This document shows positions 4,104 to 5,208 of a DNA stretch of 5,208 bases, piece after piece (positions within the stretch are counted from its first letter, which is position 1; every line of letters begins with the position of its first letter). The stretch is from assembly GCA_030054015.1 (NCBI GenBank), contig JASGCR010000171.1:1-5208 (forward strand), written 5' to 3'. The DNA is from Candidatus Symbiobacter sp. GTDB taxonomy: Bacteria > Pseudomonadota > Alphaproteobacteria > Elsterales > Elsteraceae. Both the position numbers and the translations under genes were made by a program. Below the pieces are notes generated by a model, which was not told where the DNA came from, ran no database searches, and saw nothing but the letters and a program-made list of their open reading frames with translations.

Positions 4104-5105
4104 ATGCCCATCCTGCTGACTGGGGTTGCGGGTTTTATCGGCCGGGCGGTTGCCAAGGCTTTGCTTATGCGCGGCGAATCGGTGATTGGCATCGATTCGC
4201 TGAACGCCTATTACGATCCCCGTCTGAAACAGGCGCGTTTGGACAGTTTGGCGCATTACGCCAATTTCCGCTTTGCCCAATTAGACCTTTCTGATCCGGC
4301 GCAAATTCGCCATTTTGCCTTGACCGAGGGGCTTAGTTCTGGCGCGTCCGATAAAATCTCGATCATCCATCTTGCGGCCCAGGCGGGGGTGCGCCACAGT
4401 TTGGTCGCCCCGTTTGATTATGCCGCTGCCAATCTGGTCGGACAATTAACCATGTTGGAATGGGCGCGAGATTTGCCCAATTTGCAGCATTTTGTCTATG
4501 CTTCCTCTAGTTCGGTTTATGGCGGGAATCGGAAGATACCTTTTGCCCCCGAAGATGCCACCGACCGGCCGCAATCGCTTTATGCCGCGACCAAAAAATC
4601 GGGCGAGCATCTGGCCTATTGTTACAGTCATTTGTTTCATTTTCCGGTGACCGGCTTGCGGTTTTTTACCGTTTATGGCCCGTGGGGGCGGCCTGATATG
4701 GCGGCCTGGCTGTTTACCGAGGCGATTTTGGCGGGGCGTCCGCTTAAACTTTTTAATCACGGCGCGATGCGGCGCGATTTTACCTTTATCGATGATATTG
4801 TGAGCGGCGTGGTGGCGGCCCTTGACCGGCCGCCGCCGCCCGATAGCGAAGGTGTGCGCCAGAAAATCTATAATCTCGGTCATGATCAACCCGTCACCTT
4901 GCGGCAATTTGTCGCAACCTTAGAGCAAAAAATTGGCCGCCCGGCAGAGATTATCGAGGCCGCGATGGAACCCGGCGATGTCGTCGCCACCTGGGCCAAT
5001 ATCGACCAGGCGCGGCGCGATTTGGGCTTTGACCCCAAAACCACTCTGGAACATGGGATTTCGCAATTTGTTGATTGGTATCGGGACTATATTTTGCGTT
5101 CTTGA
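4104..5105 (+). CDS. NAD-dependent epimerase, UDP-glucuronate 4-epimerase type
   Basis: 333-residue extended short-chain dehydrogenase, full length. NAD is bound by the Rossmann motif TGVAGFIG (G7, G10, G13) and by D31 at the end of strand 2. The catalytic set is S135 in ASSSSVYG, Y160 and K164 (YAATK). Signatures of the glucuronate epimerase group are GIDSLNAYYDPRLK (29-42), FFTVYGPWGRPDMA (187-200) and the substrate-binding HGAMRRDFTFIDDIV (219-233). The expected reaction is UDP-glucuronate to UDP-galacturonate in the cytoplasm, feeding lipopolysaccharide or capsule (compare LpsL of Sinorhizobium). Exact substrate cannot be fixed from sequence; a related 4-epimerase or dehydratase is the alternative. 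The ATG at 4104 lies 4 nt after the rplI stop and begins right before the Rossmann strand. It has only a weak ribosome site (GAG at 4091), so translation may depend on coupling to rplI. Confidence 0.88.
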   Translation: MPILLTGVAGFIGRAVAKALLMRGESVIGIDSLNAYYDPRLKQARLDSLAHYANFRFAQLDLSDPAQIRHFALTEGLSSGASDKISIIHLAAQAGVRHSLVAPFDYAAANLVGQLTMLEWARDLPNLQHFVYASSSSVYGGNRKIPFAPEDATDRPQSLYAATKKSGEHLAYCYSHLFHFPVTGLRFFTVYGPWGRPDMAAWLFTEAILAGRPLKLFNHGAMRRDFTFIDDIVSGVVAALDRPPPPDSEGVRQKIYNLGHDQPVTLRQFVATLEQKIGRPAEIIEAAMEPGDVVATWANIDQARRDLGFDPKTTLEHGISQFVDWYRDYILRS

Positions 5106-5131
5106 GAATTCGCCTGTATGAGTCCCCCCTT

Positions 5132-5151
5132 CCTTTCCTGCTTAGGGAAGG
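5132..5151 (+). repeat. Degenerate palindromic repeat, TGCTTA loop
   Basis: CCTTTCC (5132-5138) pairs with GGGAAGG (5145-5151) with one T-G pair around the loop TGCTTA (5139-5144), the same loop as the repeat at 5178. A preceding C-run (5124-5129) resembles the outer arm of the full repeat but its partner is lost. An alternative stem uses CCTTCC (5128-5133) with GGAAGG (5146-5151). It lies 26 bp after the epimerase stop and may help end or stabilise that transcript, although only a short T-run (5152-5154) follows. Confidence 0.65.
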
Positions 5152-5174
5152 TTTGAACAAGTAGCAAAAGTCAC

Positions 5175-5205
5175 TGACCCCCCCTTCCTGCTTAGGAAGG
5201 GGGGG
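5175..5205 (+). repeat. C/G-rich palindromic repeat, complete copy
   Basis: A perfect 11-bp stem, CCCCCCCTTCC (5178-5188) with GGAAGGGGGGG (5195-5205), encloses the loop TGCTTA (5189-5194). Bases 5175-5197 are the exact reverse complement of 1-23. Together with the degenerate copy at 5132-5151 it forms a same-orientation pair spaced about 26 bp apart, as is common for REP-type elements. No T-run follows. Confidence 0.85.
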
Positions 5206-5208
5206 ATA

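Noticed and set aside
3461..4192. 243-codon minus-strand open frame opposite rplI
   Set aside because: It is entirely antisense to a clear L9 gene and has no recognisable motif; shadow frame.
1..5208. Composite transposon bounded by the inverted 23-bp palindromes
   Set aside because: No transposase or target duplication is visible, the enclosed genes are a conserved ribosomal operon, and a third degenerate copy inside the right end fits a dispersed REP-like family instead.

Overview
The window looks like a piece of an alphaproteobacterial chromosome. The main reason is the gene order rpsF, rpsR, DUF2232 membrane protein, rplI, with an alanine- and glutamate-rich tail on L9 and a glycine/arginine-rich head on S18. 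The promoter in the left-hand repeats also fits the alphaproteobacterial sigma-70 pattern. A Rhodospirillales-like source is a guess. The window starts inside a C/G palindromic repeat and ends just after another copy in opposite orientation. It may therefore be a metagenomic contig broken at repeats rather than an arbitrary cut.

Left part (1-1377): a truncated palindrome (1-23) is followed by two tandem 156-bp units (56-211 and 212-367). Each unit has a promoter-like TTGACA-N17-CATRTT, a short hairpin that keeps its pairing by compensatory change, and a long branched hairpin running into a U-rich tail. I read these as two tandem small-RNA genes of about 80 nt, of no family I recognise. The second unit runs into the stop codon of a convergent, AT-rich gene for a DUF3800 protein (RNase H-like fold, putative nuclease; 362-1132, minus). 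Divergent promoters for this gene and for rpsF lie between 1185 and 1276.

Central part (1378-4099): the ribosomal operon. rpsF and rpsR overlap by 4 bp. A 145-bp gap with a strong hairpin and a possible 40-codon ORF follows, then the DUF2232 membrane protein and rplI. S6 and S18 form a pair on the 30S platform; L9 sits at the base of the L1 stalk on the 50S subunit. The rpsF leader (about 1283-1377) may carry an S6:S18-type autoregulatory structure.

Right part (4104-5208): a complete nucleotide-sugar epimerase of the UDP-glucuronate 4-epimerase type starts 4 nt after the rplI stop and is probably co-transcribed. It supplies sugars for lipopolysaccharide or capsule. Two palindromic repeats with a TGCTTA loop follow it, the second matching the inverted copy at the left edge.

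The most unusual content is the tandem pair of structured RNA units beside the DUF3800 gene. The ribosomal operon itself is ordinary.
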